Part shown: positions 1 to 12,540 of the stretch, one piece after another
Numbering within the stretch: the stretch's first letter is position 1
How the letters are laid out: each line of letters begins with the position of its first letter
Assembly (NCBI GenBank): GCA_009760855.2
Contig: WPIO01000158.1
Span: 1-64,000, forward strand
DNA from: Cristatella mucedo
Lineage: Eukaryota; Bryozoa; Phylactolaemata; Cristatellidae
Direction of reading: 5' to 3'
Length of the DNA stretch: 64,000 bases
The notes under the pieces: generated by a model
Database searches by the model: none
What the model was told of the DNA's origin: nothing
Seen by the model: the letters and a program-made list of their open reading frames with translations, nothing else
Made by a program: the position numbers and the translations under genes

Positions 1-235
1 GTTTTCCCCGTTAGTGGATGGAATGCCCTCCCAGTGCACATCGTGACTCAGCTATGCGTCCCCTTTTCTCTCTTTGTTTCGTAAGATTAAGATCTGTTTA
101 TTACGGAAAAATGCGTATCGAAAACTACTTCGGCTGCGAGTGCCCTAGACAAAACTCCCCCTGCGTAACATCTACATAGTCTTTTATGGCTTTGTCCGAT
201 TTTATAGACGCAGAATTACATTACAATTACAGGAC
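1..235 (+). mobile_element. LINE-A 3' end fragment
   Basis: This is the 3' untranslated tail of the LINE-A family, decayed. It matches the tails at 60090-60290 and 33780-33957: a CTTTGTTTCGT stretch, the 'taacatctacatagtctttatggcttt' type stretch in mutated form, and the ACATTACA-type terminal repeat near 215-232. No coding sequence remains. The element probably continues to the left of the window. Confidence 0.6.
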
Positions 236-3200
236 GGCGGTCCGGTTGCGCATATGCGCTGCTTCTGCGAAGGGACCGGGAACTGCACCTAATCAGCCCT
301 CGCAAGGCCCTCACGAGTGGGTTTTTTTGAAGAAGCCGATAATGAATTGGGCAGTTCGGCCCCCACAACTTCCCCCATGCTTCTGCGGGGACTCTGTGGG
401 GCAGCCTCTTTGGGAACCCATCCTCCCTACCACACACTGCCGTCCAACGGACTTGGTCGATTTGGATTAAATACTTTGACAGTGCGAAAACGTTTTTGGG
501 GGGTGGCCTGCATAATAATGTAATAGAGCTGGCCCAACGCCATGCACGGAGAGATTGAGGGAGCGAACAAATAGTGGGGAAGTAGGGCTTGCAATCGCTT
601 TAACACCGGCCGGCAGCCGTCTAGAGTGTGTTAGACACGGTTCGTTTTTTTGCCTGTTTCCGATAATGGAGTGGCTAGTTTTGTTGGAAACCAGGAGAAA
701 ACTTTTTTGTTGTTCAGTCGCACTGCCCGAGTGCCCAACAACCAGTTGTTGATGCGGAGGGGTGTCACAGCCACCGCTCCGTCAAATATATATCGATAGC
801 TGTTGCTGCCGTCGGCGAAAGCAGTGCAAGCCCCACAGCCACTGTCCACGTTCGTGGAACGCTTTCAGGCCATGGATAATCGTTATCGCCGGCCCGCCAC
901 CGTCAAACAAAACGGGGGACGCTATTAGTGTGGTTAATCTCCCAGTGCAGCTCGCCGTCCTTCAGCCTCTGTGCGCCCCCCCTTAGTTACGGCTGCTTTG
1001 TCCATTGCCAGCGGCTAGCCTCTGGGGCAGCGGCCTTCCCTTCTTTCCGGCCTCCACCCAAGCTCCATCTAATCGTAGAGGAGATGGCTTTCCCCCCTCC
1101 GAGCAGCCTCGAACACGAACCGGCTGTCGATTGCGAGCCACAGCGAGAGAATTGGGTTCTCTACTACATGTGGCTATAAAAATTGAATTATTTCTGTTAA
1201 AACTGGGTTGCTAGTCAAAAACTGGTTTGTTTTTCAGCTTAGTTCTGCAAAAACTTACGGGAACCCCTGTCTCTTCTCCTCTTTCCGTTTTTTTTTTTTT
1301 TTTTTTTTGTTTTTTTTTTTTTTTTTTTTTTTTTTCGTCGTTTGCTTTTTTCTTTGCTTTTTCCTCAATACGTTTTTTTTTCACTTGAGTGAAAAAAACG
1401 TCCTTTTCGTCTTTCTTTTTTTTTTTCAGCTTCACTCACGCCCACTTTAAAGCTTTTTTTTTTTCAGCTTCAAAACAGATCCCTCCACTTAGAGGCTTGC
1501 CTTCCCTCTCCCCCCTCCCCCTCCCCTCACCTTTCAAGCACTTTATCTTCTTTTTCTTTTTTCAGGACATTTGGTTGGTATTCCCTCCCGACAATGCACT
1601 GTTGTGCGATTCAACATTTAATTCGCACAGCCATTTTAAACGAAACTGGTAAATACGAAATTCAGCAGTGAAAACGTAAAATTAGCATTTTGCAAACACC
1701 TGGCAGCGTTCGAGGTCCCCCGGTTTTTTTGTGCGACCACCCATACTTTTTGCTTTACCCCTCGTTTGTTTGACTATAAACACATTGCGATGGACGGTGG
1801 TGTGGTCATGTGGCGTGGTGCGGAAAAAACACAGGGACTAAGTAAATCAACACTAACTGAAAAAACTACTTGGCAAGCGTAGCTCATTATAGAAGCTAGC
1901 ATATTTGTCAAATTTTGAAACCGTGTCGAATTCCAGTTAATCACCTAACTCGACTTTGAAAGTTCATATTCGATCTATGCAGTAAAAACCACGCTTTACA
2001 GTTAGCCCCCTGGCCTTCCGGAGCTGGATTTTCCTTTGTGAACCATGGGCCGTTTTTTTTTTTAAACATTTACCATCCGCCACTTCCCGTCCCCCCTGGA
2101 CTGGTTCAACTATTCAAGCAATGTTATCTGCTACAAGATGCTGTCCACTTACTTTTAGACCAATGTCATTATCTTGGGTCAAGCCTTCCCCCCATCTGAT
2201 TATACCTTTGGCAATTGCATTAGGCATAGTACCACCCCACTCTGGTGACCACGTTAAACCACGTTTTGTTTTACCTGTGCCTGTTAAAGCATCAAACATT
2301 CTTTTGAGACAGTCCCTTTAGAGGTCCCTGCATGCTCCAACAGACCACTCACTGCAACAGAAGGTCGCAGTCCCCCCCCTAGTATTGCAGTTGGCTATTG
2401 TTTTTATCGCCGCACGTTGCAAGCGCGGTCTGAAAGCCAGTGAGGCCCTGTACGTGAAGCGGCTTTGGACCAGCGGGATCCATACTCGTTTCGTGGATTT
2501 ATGCCCTGCTGCATCTGCCTGTAAAGTAGTGTGCGCCGTCGCCAAGCCGTACAGTTAGCAGTCTAGTTTGAGAGCATCGGACCTTTAACTGGCCCACTAT
2601 CAATTCATGCAGCAAGCTCGAGCAGAGGTGCTGTGTGCATGTGTGTGTGCAACGGGCGGGGGGGCGCAATGCATGCACGTCAGTGTGTCGGGCGTGGTGT
2701 GCGTGTTTTTTGTAAGTGTCCCGCCCTGCCGCGTGCGTTACACACATGTGTGTGGTGTAAGTGTCTTCGTGTGTGGGTGTGTGTGCGTGTGGTGTGCGGT
2801 GTGTGTGAGCTTTTTTTGCCTATTTCGTTTAGCTTTTTCACTTTTCGCAGGTACTTTTTGGCTTTCCATTATTCCCATTTAGGCTCCTCAAACTCTTTTT
2901 AGACCATCAATAATTGCGCTCGCTGTATTTTGCTTGGCATTTAGTGCTTAGCTGAAAAACTGTCCTAGAGCCTGCAGTCTTCTTGTTTTTTAATTCCGAA
3001 TGATGAGGCAACGCCTGCCCCCCCCCCTACATTGGAGGTGGTCCCCCCCCACCTGCTTCAAATCCGGCCGCTCTTCACTTTCTTTCCTTTTTCTTTTTAA
3101 TTGCTGCACCGGTTAGCCTTTTTTTATTACGGCGGGCGGCAATTAAATGATCGACCTGTGACCTTTGTGGCAGCTTTGCATTCTGTCTTACATCCAGAGG

Positions 3201-3528
3201 GAACAACGACAGCAGCCACAGCACTCAGCACTCCACTAGTCCCCTCTACGATGGGCGAAAAGAGCAAGAAGAACGAAATCGCCTCGATGGGGACTGAAAA
3301 ACCCCCTCGAGAACCATTCTGAGCTACGGCCAATTAAAAATGAAGGCTATGATTATCTTTCCATGGATACCGTGGGCCCAATGCACCAAAGTTACCAACA
3401 TGGACTTGTTAGTAAGCTATTAATGTTCCGAATAATTGTAGCGATCAGCGATCCCTTGGAATGCCCACGTGGCATATTTGCAGTTTCACAGAGACTTTAA
3501 ACATGGTGTGCTGAATGGGCTAGTTTTC
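236..3528. other. No gene recognised (duplication copy 1)
   Basis: Open frames here are short, lie on both strands and are not preserved in the sister copy (24680-27700), so I do not call genes. The stretch contains a huge oligo-T block (1288-1337), C-runs near 3010-3050 and a G/T-rich region (2630-2810) corresponding to the microsatellite at 26880-27080. The positions equivalent to the 31-codon frame of copy 2 (27447-27542) lie at about 3250-3345 and are frameshifted. Confidence 0.5.
1288..1337 (+). repeat. Poly-T tract (two runs of about 20 and 25-29)
   Basis: Two long T runs separated by one G. The sister segment (about 25685-25700) has no such tract: it reads through in ordinary mixed sequence. 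It is therefore either a copy-specific expansion or a consensus error. Confidence 0.9.
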
Positions 3529-3690
3529 ATGGTCTAGCGCTTAAGGTGCTCGCGCCCCCCGACCAAGGTCTGACTGAGAGGTCGTGGGCTCGAGCCCCGA
3601 GACATATGTGAAGCGCCTGTAAATAGAGATTAAGGTTTTCTCCGTGGGGCGCTTATATACAATGAATTATGTATTAAATGAATTATATAT
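3529..3690 (+). mobile_element. SINE-1 (tRNA-derived), full-length copy
   Basis: The head resembles a tRNA gene: an A-box-like tggtctagcgcttaaggtgc and a B-box-like gggctcgagcccc around 3590. The body ends in a stem-loop (aagcgcct ... agagattaag ... ggggcgctt) followed by an AATTAT-rich tail. Nine copies occur in this window. The copy at 27703 is its duplicate through the segmental duplication. C-runs inside (cgcgccccccgacc) are longer than in the other copies. Confidence 0.85.
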
Positions 3691-6600
3691 ATATCACATT
3701 GCTATCATGGCCTATACTATGAGTAGCGCCGTTGTAGGTTTTCTTTTCCTTGTGGCTAAAGATTTTAGTTCAGAAATTTAAGCCACAGCATGTCCCCCTC
3801 AATATTCTGTGTCAATAGTGAGTTTGAGTTAAAATTTTTGCTGGGAACAGATAATCTGGTGGCACTCTATAGCAGTCACCACATGCTTGTTGTGCATCGT
3901 TGTGACTCTATTGGTAACTGTCCGTAAAAAGCTGAAAGAAGAGTTACTCTCTAGACGGGTAAAAATGTTTTTGCACAAACAAATCGAAGAATTTAGCACT
4001 TTAAAGTTGAATTACCGCTGGCTTTGCAGAAACCGTTTGGTGATTTCACAAAAACACCCAAACCCCTGCTGAACTGATTGAATAAAATCCACACGAACAA
4101 TTTCAAGATGCTTTGCTTTGTGGCCTGATTCTTGAGCAAATTTAGATATAATGTTTTGTTTACACCCCCCCGAATAGCTATAATGGTGTGCCGTACTAAC
4201 AAATTGTGATTAACACAGTGCAGATATATGTTAGTTGAGCGTGACACTACCGAGGGTTACACAGATACACGGTAATCTGAAAGCAAAGGTTAACTATTCT
4301 GGTATATAAAATGAACTCTACTGATAGCCCCCAGCACCATGAAATTGATCGTTGGGTGCTGAATACTTCTTCCTTTTTCTAAAAGAGCAGGATAGTGTAG
4401 GTGCCAAATTTTGACAGCAGCACGTGACTACGGCTTAATCTAAAATATCTCCTCGGGCTATACCGGTAACCTTAATAGTACAAGAAGCATACCACGACTA
4501 AACCTTTATTTTGAGCCAAATCAGAAAACCATAATTAGGTCAATTTTTAATGTCTGCTGATAAACATGGGCCTGGAACGGAATCTGCTAAAATAAATTTC
4601 GAGGCTAGTGCGCGATCCAAAATGGTGTCAGGGCACCGGCGTGGGACGGACCTCGGATGTATAAGTGAGCCACATTTCGGCCACCGGTATATCGAGTCTA
4701 GAAAGGTGTAAATGATTGTAGTACATGCAACGTAGCCATCACAGCTGTACCTAAGGTGAATTCTTTCTGGCTTACAACGTGTCGAATTGATCCTATTAAC
4801 AGTTAGAAAAGTCCAATAATTAATTTCTAAAGTTTCTTTCATTATCTTAAACAAGTCAAAATACAGAGAGCCAATCTTGCCCTAATTGATGGTCTTAGAT
4901 AACATGGGATTATATTCAGGTTTTTGCTGAAGGAAATTTTAGAACTAGCTAATGAATATAACTACGGTGAGATATAACTTGGCAAGGCAACTCTCTCAGG
5001 GAAAATTGCGAAACAAGTCTCTTCGGTAACTGACAATTGGACGACATGAGTTCCAGGGAGTCCATTGGTGCCCGAGTCGTGACGTGAGGCAAGAAGGATT
5101 TAACAGTCACATATTTCGTTATGCAGCTCTACTCAATCAACGTCTGAACAATAGGGAATTCCAAAGATTGAGACATTTCTGGTGGAGTTAGGTGAGGCCA
5201 AGTGTCTTCAAATACTTTCACCACTTCCAAGCACAAAACCCAATTTTTTTTGACATCAGCCGACGTGTGAGCCAGAACAAACTTTATACTTTTCTTGTTG
5301 CAGCGGAAGTCCCCTATGCTGTCCCCCCCCATTGTTTTCTTATTCCTGAAATCTTCTCATCTGCTAAGAGGACAACACATCGAGATATTCTCTCCATCAA
5401 TCCTCTGTCTTTCAACGGGTTCTTCCGTCCAGCTGAAACTCCCCTGTTGTGGTAACATCTCCCATTCGGCATGCAGTAGTGATTTCCTGGCCCTGGTGTT
5501 CCTCGAGTCTTGATAAGTCAATCTCAAGTGGGGCGAGGTCACTCGAGGCGTCCCTAAAGTTCACTCCTTTTGATTCCTGCTGGTCTTTTTCTAACCGTGG
5601 TTTACTCTTTATTAAGATGTGGTTGTGTGCCAAAATGACAACAAGAGCAAAAAAGTTAAAGTTCTGCACGCAAAATGCCGGAGACTACTAGCTTCCTTCT
5701 TGTTTCACGTGGGTTGCACTTGTGTCCTCATGGGGCTCGGTTGCTCCAAATACCTACAATACAATGTTTCAATCCTCATTGATAGTTTTTTACAGCCTCA
5801 ATTTTTTTTTTTTCCACTCCCACATGTGTTTCAAAAGTCCACGTTTGACAGTGACGGCTAAGACTTTTATTCAGTTATTTGCACCTCAGAGTTGATCTTG
5901 AAAAGAATCATTAGTGTGCTCACTCAATTGTTCCCAAAAAAGGTAAATGACAACTGAATTTGACTTTAAAGCACGCGGAGGGCGCGTGCTGAGGGTCAAA
6001 ACTGAATGGTTATCACAGTTTACAAAAATTATTCCTATTCAATTGACGTAGACAGTAGTCATTTTCGTCGACGCCTGACAATTTGGCCAGACATTACTGT
6101 AACGACGTTTTCGTAGCACTGTGACCTGGCATTCTTGCTACGACATTTTGCCAGATTAGCGAGTTTGTTTAAGATGAAAGACTCTATTGCTGCCAGCATC
6201 TCTATCGTATAGTCAAAGAAAGCTCAGGAAAGAATCTCTTCGATGGTGAATTTTTGGCAGGCAAAATCAACATCGGCCACACATCTAATGACCTCCGACA
6301 TACCGCTCGCTGTTTGCGAAATTCAGGAGTGTAGTCTAACGGAAAAATTTCATAGCTTTGTGTTCTCTCCGTATGTTTGCAGAGGAGCTTGTCTCTCACT
6401 GTGGATGCGAGTACACTGTAAGGCATCATTGAGCGTGTCAGAGGAAAGACAGGGGAGGAGACTGACTTTGGATTCTACATCTGGCGTAGTCCAGGGTGTG
6501 AGTTTTGCAGAAGAGGAACCTAATGAACTAAGAAGATGAAAAGAAGTTTCCAAAGTTGCTCTCACTAGCCAGGCCACCCCACTCACGTGGCGACCAAAAA

Positions 6601-7754
6601 AATGCCAGATTTTTTTAAGATGCCAGCTGAGACCTTTCTTGGGGAACTTCCTCTCGCCGTAGTTATTTTTTTTGGATAAGAGTTTTGGCCTCAAAAAAAG
6701 CAGCAGTGTCTACTTAACTTCCTTTGAGATGTCTCCCACTGTGTTTCTTTTACATGCAGTTGAAAACCTGATAGTTGAGAGGGCTGTTTTCATGGGTAAT
6801 TAGTTTTTTCTGGTTTCCTCCTACTGGTTAAAACTCTTTTTTTTTTCAAATCAAGTGAATTTTTTAACATTCAAGTGACCTGGGGAATTTTGGGTGGGAC
6901 AAATAGAAAAGAGCAATCAATAGAAGCAATTTTCTGACAGTTTGAGAGACTAGATCCAGCCAGGTCCTGCTAACTTTCACGCCCCAACTAGCAACTTTGT
7001 TTCTTGAAATCAGAGCTGTGCTCATGGCTCGACCATTGTTTTCCAGAAAATGTACCTTCTTTTATTCAGAACGAGGCTTTCGATCCCTCGTAGTACTAGT
7101 TCAGTTTAAAGTGGCTGCGGAACAACGGACAAAACAGGTGGTTGGTTCTGGTCAAACTTAAGGTGGCCTAAATCATGCAAGGTCAGTAGGTTTGGGAAAT
7201 TGCAGTATTTTTTCCGTATCGCCCTTTTTCCCTGGTTTCTGTTGCAGTAGTGCTTACACATTGATGGTCCAAATGTTGACTGCGTTTTTCTTCTTTCACA
7301 GAGAAAAAGTTTTTTTATGACGCTTTTTTGTAACTTAGCCGAGTGGTTTGTTTCTGTAGGTGGTATCATCTCGTTGCTTTCTGTCTCCACTATTTTTTTT
7401 TCCGCCTTATCACTTTTCTTTTCATTTATCTGCATTCCCTGCTTGCTTTATTCTACCCCCATTCTGCTAATGAATGTTAAATTTTCCTGGTATTTTTTCT
7501 GGCTTGGCTTCATACTGTTTTTTTTGTTACAGTTTTTTTCCTTTTTTGCAAGAAACCTTCCGCTACCCCATAATTTTCCTTGCAGGGCTTTGCTTTTGCT
7601 TTTTTTGATCTTCTCCTCGCTTCGAGTTTTCATTCCAGGACCTGCTGTGCTTGCCATGAAAACTATCCCTACTTTTCCCGTATGCTGGCCATCCTCGCAA
7701 ACTTTTCCTTACTGGTTCTGGGCGCGCCATAAATGTACAAATTATACAGTTTCC
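3691..7754. other. No gene recognised; holds two copy-1-specific blocks
   Basis: Aligned with 27853-29680 except for 4755-5505 and about 6480-7740, which have no counterpart there. The longest open frame (7317-7877, +) is driven by T-rich sequence and hydrophobic residues and runs into the LINE-B tail, so I do not accept it. Nothing else resembles a known protein. Confidence 0.5.
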
Positions 7755-8300
7755 GTAATAATACTAATAGCCGATAATATTACAGTTGTTATAGCGCCCT
7801 CAGATAACCCTCCCGATCTTTTACCTATGCACTTTAAACATTTTTCTCCCAAGGGAGCATCGCGTAGAATGGTTTGATGGTAACATACCCACAATGATCT
7901 TAACCTTGAACACATGGTAAGAGTTAATGCCCATGGTCCTGTCCCCCTGCAAGCAACTGTGGCTTTATTGGCAGCATGCAATGTAACGCCAGCCACCCTC
8001 ATCGCACACTAAGGATGGATCATATAGACCCACTAAATGCTCTGGATACTAAATTGATTGTTTTTAGCTTACTTTTAAGCGTCGTCCTCCTCTTCAGAGA
8101 ATGTCTTGACCGCCTGTCCCGTAAACCGAGTTCCAGGCTTTTTGGAAGCATACGAAGTTAAAAAGCACGGTCTCCTCCAAAGAACTTATGGTTTTCGTAC
8201 GAATTACAAGTAAACGCATTTTACATTCGGATAAGCGGGAGGTACGGTGCTTAGCCTGGTGGTGCGGGTAGATTCTGTGCGCTAGAAACCCTCACTAGTT
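7755..8300 (-). mobile_element. LINE-B 3' end, decayed copy
   Basis: Read on the minus strand this is the end of the LINE-B reverse transcriptase frame and its 3' tail. The recognisable pieces on the plus strand are the (AAT)n start, the hairpin (tagcgccctcaga...), 'gacccactaaatgctctgga' and the stretch to the AAGCGGGAGGTACGGTGCTTAGCCTG block. Copy 29680-30125 is its duplicate. Frames are broken. The best-preserved relative is 61110-61795. Confidence 0.7.
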
Positions 8301-10384
8301 TTCTAGGTACAGCGGCACAACCTTCGAAGCAAAACCCCCGGGCACACACCTGAATTCTAGTAATGCGCCAACAATAAAAACACGGCACTGTGGTGTTCTG
8401 CACTCAGCACTAGCAAGATAACCATATTAACAAAATCCCTAACGAATTATGCCTGTATTTTACGGGTGACCAATTACCGGTTGGACTTTCTAGCCGACTC
8501 GCTGACCCACTTCTACAGCAAAGCTCAAGCTCAGTCCCTTAAATACTCACTGACAGGCAGATTGTTGCTCCACGAGAGCGACTGCGGTCAGGCACAAGCC
8601 TTATATCAAAGTAACCAGGTCAAAAGTCACACAATAGTCAACTATCGCACATAATTATGGTAAATGCATGCTCCTATCGGTGCTACGCGACCGCATGCTG
8701 GCTCGCCCATGACGCCACTAAGCCTGCCTTAAAGCAGGCACGAATAGGTGAGCGATACGAAGGGCAGTTGAACCGCAGACGGTGGGTTTGAACGAGGGTT
8801 GAACGGCCGTGTGCTTGTGGCTATGCGAGAGCGAGCCAGATACACGGTTGTTTGAAGGCCTCTCGCTGTGTTCCATGTCGTCGCGTTGTGTGCTGCCAGA
8901 GCGTAGGCTACAGCTCGGGCAACAATGTAAATACGCTTAAACTAGCTCTGCAACTCATAGTCAAGTTTCATTTGAAACGAGGACTTGCTTGGAATCAAAA
9001 TTACTATTCTCACTTATTACAAACTTTTACAAAAAATATGCACAACCCACTTTGCTTGTGGACCCACCCCCCTTGGCGCTCGGGGACATCTGTCCCCGCC
9101 TCCACCCTTCTCACTATGCCTCGTATGATGGACCCCATGATGTGGGTGGTGAAATTTATGAAAAAAAAACCAAAAGTGCTGCTTGGGCTGCCAGGGTTTA
9201 TGTAGGAGAAAGGAATTAACTGCATGTAACTTGCTGTTGTTTGGTGCCTCATCCATATATGAAATGTGAGAACGAATTTTAGTTTTTCTTTGTTATATAT
9301 TTAGTTGCTGTCTTCGATCTCCTTGCAACTCATCTAAGTAGTTCGCGAGTCGACGAATGTATGATTGCTAATGGTACAAACTGCTGCTCTAAGGCTGGTC
9401 AACGTGCTTCTCTTATCTGCAAACTTTCAGGTCGCAGTATCAGCCCCATGACTCAGGTGATTGATAGCCACCCTCGCTTGTTCACAGATAAGTCCCCATG
9501 CTTAGGAAACGTGTAATGTATATATATGGCTCTTACCACGTGGGGATGTTTTACGGTGGCTGTGAGGGAATCCTCGTGGGTTTTCGCGATTTACCCGGGC
9601 TTAAATGACTTTTCTTCGCATTTTTGTATGGTCAAGCTCTTTTTTTTCAATGATTGTGATGTCTAAATGACTAATACTACGAGTGCTTTGAGATTTGGAC
9701 ATGTTGAAGACTGTGTGATGACGGTGAGATCTTCGAGCCCTCTCTTGTCACTAGATTAACGTGTGGTGACGACCATGCTACGGTAGGTGAATCAGTGGGG
9801 CAGTAAAAATAGTATGCCTTAGAATTCGTTTCCTGATCATCAGTAACCTAATTGTGCATTGTTTTTTTTTCAGAAGTTTTTTCGTGAGTATAGGCTCAGA
9901 AGACAAGTCTGCTGGAAGTTCTCTGGCATATTGCTCTGACTATTTAATTGGCTGCTAGGCTGACACACGGACCGAACAAATGGCGTGACGACAACACAGA
10001 TTAGCGAGATAAGTCTCAATCGCCTGTACAACAGCAGCTACAGATATTCTCCTCGCTGAGCCTGTTTTCGTGCACCTTCAAGTATTCTTCTCTGTATTTT
10101 TCTCTCCAACTCGTTCGTGTTCAGTCGATAGCATGAGGTTAGACAAAACTACTACTGTTCGCCTCCCGTTTTCAGCAATCTTTGGTTCAGCTCAGTAGAA
10201 AATGGCAGCACGTAGTTCTTTACTTAATCTTAGCACTCACACATCCTTTCGGGCTGTTTAGTACTATGCAAGTCCAGCTTGGGGCTCGATACAGTGATAA
10301 TCCCACGATTAGGCAGCATAAAAATAGCAGGCATATTGTCAGTCAGGTTGTGCCCTAGTACTTGGGTTGAGTTGTGCGAACGTA
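8301..10384. other. No gene recognised (duplication copy 1)
   Basis: Aligns with 30126-32115 at high similarity including substitutions in both directions. A minus-strand frame at 9010-9252 and its counterpart 30811-31026 share parts of their peptide (VRRVEAGTDVPERQGG), but the alignment around it is interrupted by indels that break the frame, so it is not supported as a gene. Confidence 0.45.
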
Positions 10385-11155
10385 GGTTTTGAGCCGTATA
10401 AGATTTTGTTATGGCCTACGGCTTTTAATGGATGCCGATAACCACCAGTCGCTGTCGAATTAATTTATCTACACCCATGGATATCAACCGTTTATTGTGA
10501 TGTTTTTTTTTGAGCTAATGCATTGCGTTCGGATCAATTCAGTTCCTGCTTGCTTTTAATTCCTTGTCAAATGAGAAGTAATATTTTCGGGTTTTAATGG
10601 GTCAACAAAAAAATCCTAGTTTGTTTCTACTTTAGGAAGACGGTGCGGGGACAAACGCCGTTTATTAAAAAAAAAACCAGTGGACAGCAGATTACGAGTG
10701 GCCAACCATTCATGCCGTCGACCCCAAAGACGCCCCAACGCGGGTCGGCTATTCTTTTCGGGGAGTTACCCGTGCGTCATGTTATCGGTAAGTTTCTTTT
10801 GCAGCACAATTAGTTCCAGCTAGGACCTCGTCGAGTCCTATTCCTATCTTATCGATCGACTACCACGGTGCCGCTCCTTCTGCCGAGGTTCGTGAACCGG
10901 TTTACTTTCCAAGGAAATCCCGCCTACGCAAAAAATGGAGATAAGGGGGAAAATGTTCCGTCTTTTAATGTCATGCAGCACGAAATCTTTTAAGCACCCG
11001 CGGGGAATTATTTGAAGTTAATTGTCATCTACCCTTTGCAGTTCCTGTGATTTCTCAAAGTTTGTCTATGAATGCGTGCTCCATGTGCATTCACCGGCTT
11101 ATAACGCTTGACGGGAGTCCCGATTTAGGCTCTTGGCCTTTTCGCCTCGACAAAG
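10385..11155. repeat. X unit, copy 1
   Basis: About 0.75 kb of anonymous sequence found three times: here, 12960-13690, and 32115-32205 plus 33958-34600 (split by LINE-A). It begins near 'gtaggttttgagccg' and ends near 'catgtgcattca'. All three precede a CpG-rich module, so [X + module] seems to have duplicated as a block. No reading frame is shared. Confidence 0.75.
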
Positions 11156-11670
11156 GAAATGTCAGAAACATTTCAATCGGGGTTCAAATGACAGCACTCC
11201 ATTGAAACTGCTCTCATCCGTGTTAACAATTACATTATACGTGGCAAAGACGACGGGAATGTCACTGCCCTAGCGCTGCAAGATCTGTCTGCTGCCTTCG
11301 ACACCATTGATGACGATGTTCTGCTTGAATGATTGAGAACAACGATCGGTCTGGCAGACGAAGAGCACTGTCGTGGTTTAAATCATACTTTTCTGATCGT
11401 GTTCATCCGTGTTGTGTGGAGTCTGGTGTCAGACATGAGAAGGGTCACCAGTGGAGTCCCTCATCGGTCTGTACTCGGTCTCTTACTGTTCTCCATTTAT
11501 ACTCAACCTCTGGAAAAAGTGATTAAGGCCCATGGAATAGGATATCACTTTTATGCTGACGATATTCAGTTGTGTTTGTCATTCAAACCGTCGGAATCTG
11601 CTGCAGCAACTAAGAAACTGAATGCTTGCCTTGACGACATTCGATCCTGAATGTCGAAAAACTTCCTGAA
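11156..11670 (+). mobile_element. LINE-A reverse transcriptase fragment
   Basis: Starts abruptly in the RT domain (MSETFQSGFK-like) and contains the palm motif DLSAAFDTID near 11290, the fingers/palm block VTSGVPHRSVLG near 11440, and the catalytic YADD box at about 11550. Frameshifts and stops (for example after FDTIDDDVLLE) break it. Both ends are truncated: it joins the X unit on the left and the CpG-rich module on the right, so it marks a rearrangement junction. Non-functional. Confidence 0.85.
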
Positions 11671-11679
11671 ATGAAATTT

Positions 11680-12540
11680 TGGAGAATGAAGCCAAGATCA
11701 GCGGGCAGAGCCGCCGGTCGGACGGACTGAGATGGATGTACGATGCTGCGCCGTGCCGTGGCGGTGGCGGTGATGGCCCGTCTGGTAGCCCTCGACGACA
11801 CCGCCAGCAGCTGAAGCCCCCAACTGACGTCAATCTCGGGCTATCTCCACGGCGACGGCTGCGGCGGCGTGTAGACCGGCGGTGCGCAGCCGTGCGAGGC
11901 CGCTTTAGACAGGGCGCCATGCCAGGCGTCGATCTGCGAGTACTCCTGCGCCCGCTGCTTCAACCTGTCCTCGCTCGAGCGAAGCGCCTCGTCGGCGTGC
12001 TTCCACTTGTCGGCTGCCGACGGCCCGTTCGCCGCCGCCTTCTTCTTGCTGCCGCCGCCGCTATTGCCGCCGGTGGCTGTAGGCATGCTGCTGCACACAG
12101 AAACCGGAGAAAGAGAGAAAGTGAGAGAGTGCTGTATGTCAGTGGCGGCGCTGGAGGCGAGCAAGCAGCACCCTCGACGAGCGGCGCCTGGCTCCTTCAC
12201 GGAGGCGGCGTTAGCTGGCCCGTGCGAGGCGCAGGAGACGCTGGCGGTGGCGCCGGCTGGCTGCCGGAGGCTTGTTAGAGCTGCTGCGAAACGGGGCTTC
12301 GACGGAAAGAAAACCCGGGCAGCAGTGCGCCGGCAGTGGCCGAAAAAGTGGTTAATACTTGGCGACGCTGAGATAAGAGTGAAGAGCGGAGAGCGAAAAG
12401 GAAAGAGCGAAGAGCGGAGAGAGGGAGGAGCGGGCAGGGGAGCGAGCGTGCAGCGGCAGCCGTATGCGGTCACGTCTTTCCTCGGCGACTCGCTCCTCGT
12501 CTCTTCTTCCGGTTTCTGCACACTTGAACTTCAGCGAGAA
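11680..12540. repeat. CpG-rich module, copy 1
   Basis: GC- and CpG-rich block repeated at 34990-35835 (near identical through the segmental duplication) and, more diverged, at 14270-15130. It contains a conserved minus-strand frame (11841-12086) preceded on that strand by a CT-rich tract ending in 'tgtgtgcag', which looks like a 3' splice site. Many other open frames in it, on both strands, are GC-driven shadows. Confidence 0.75.
11841..12086 (-). CDS. Unidentified 81-aa reading frame in CpG-rich module (copy 1)
   Basis: I do not recognise this protein. The frame starts MPTATGGNSGGGSKKK, has a low-complexity Gly/Ser/Lys/Ala head (residues 1-24), then a charged probably helical stretch (ADKWKHADEALRSSED, about 25-40; KQRAQEYSQIDAWHGALSKA, about 43-62) and a Pro-rich end (PPVYTPPQPSPWR). 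On the minus strand it follows a polypyrimidine tract ending in CAG six bases before the ATG, so it could be an exon rather than a whole gene. The same frame is open in copy 35168-35413 with few changes and is recognisable but broken at 14717-14979. A shorter, more distant relative may be at 22970-23240. It could be the coding part of an unknown mobile element or a duplicated gene exon. Confidence 0.35.
   Translation of the reverse strand: MPTATGGNSGGGSKKKAAANGPSAADKWKHADEALRSSEDRLKQRAQEYSQIDAWHGALSKAASHGCAPPVYTPPQPSPWR

Larger units (their letters stand above)
1..12540. repeat. Large segmental duplication, copy 1
   Basis: This segment aligns base for base, same orientation, with about 24480-35835. 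Anchor pairs I matched by eye: 555-760 with 25000-25190, 3361-3440 with 27550-27620, 5510-5580 with 28785-28850, 8640-8700 with 30442-30500, 10325-10470 with 32060-32205, 11680-12530 with 34995-35830. Copy 1 is longer because many single bases are repeated and homopolymers extended (long T, C and A runs), and because 4755-5505 and about 6480-7740 have no counterpart. A true duplication that has drifted and a second haplotype or unpolished read sequence placed in tandem are both possible. The left edge may lie before the window. Confidence 0.85.

Noticed and set aside
1208-1450. Phe-rich and Lys-rich frames on both strands
   Set aside because: Created by the poly-T tract at 1288-1337, which is not present in the duplicate copy.
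3529-3610. tRNA gene
   Set aside because: A- and B-box-like sequences are present, but there is no cloverleaf with acceptor stem and the unit recurs with a LINE-type tail, so it is a SINE. The same holds for all SINE-1 and SINE-2 copies.
7317-7877. Longest hydrophobic open frame in the left part (186 codons, plus)
   Set aside because: T-rich composition produces Phe/Leu runs. The frame extends into the reverse of a LINE-B tail and is absent from the duplicate segment.
9010-9252. Minus-strand frame shared in part with 30811-31026
   Set aside because: Similarity reflects the segmental duplication. Indels between the copies break the frame, so coding conservation is not shown.
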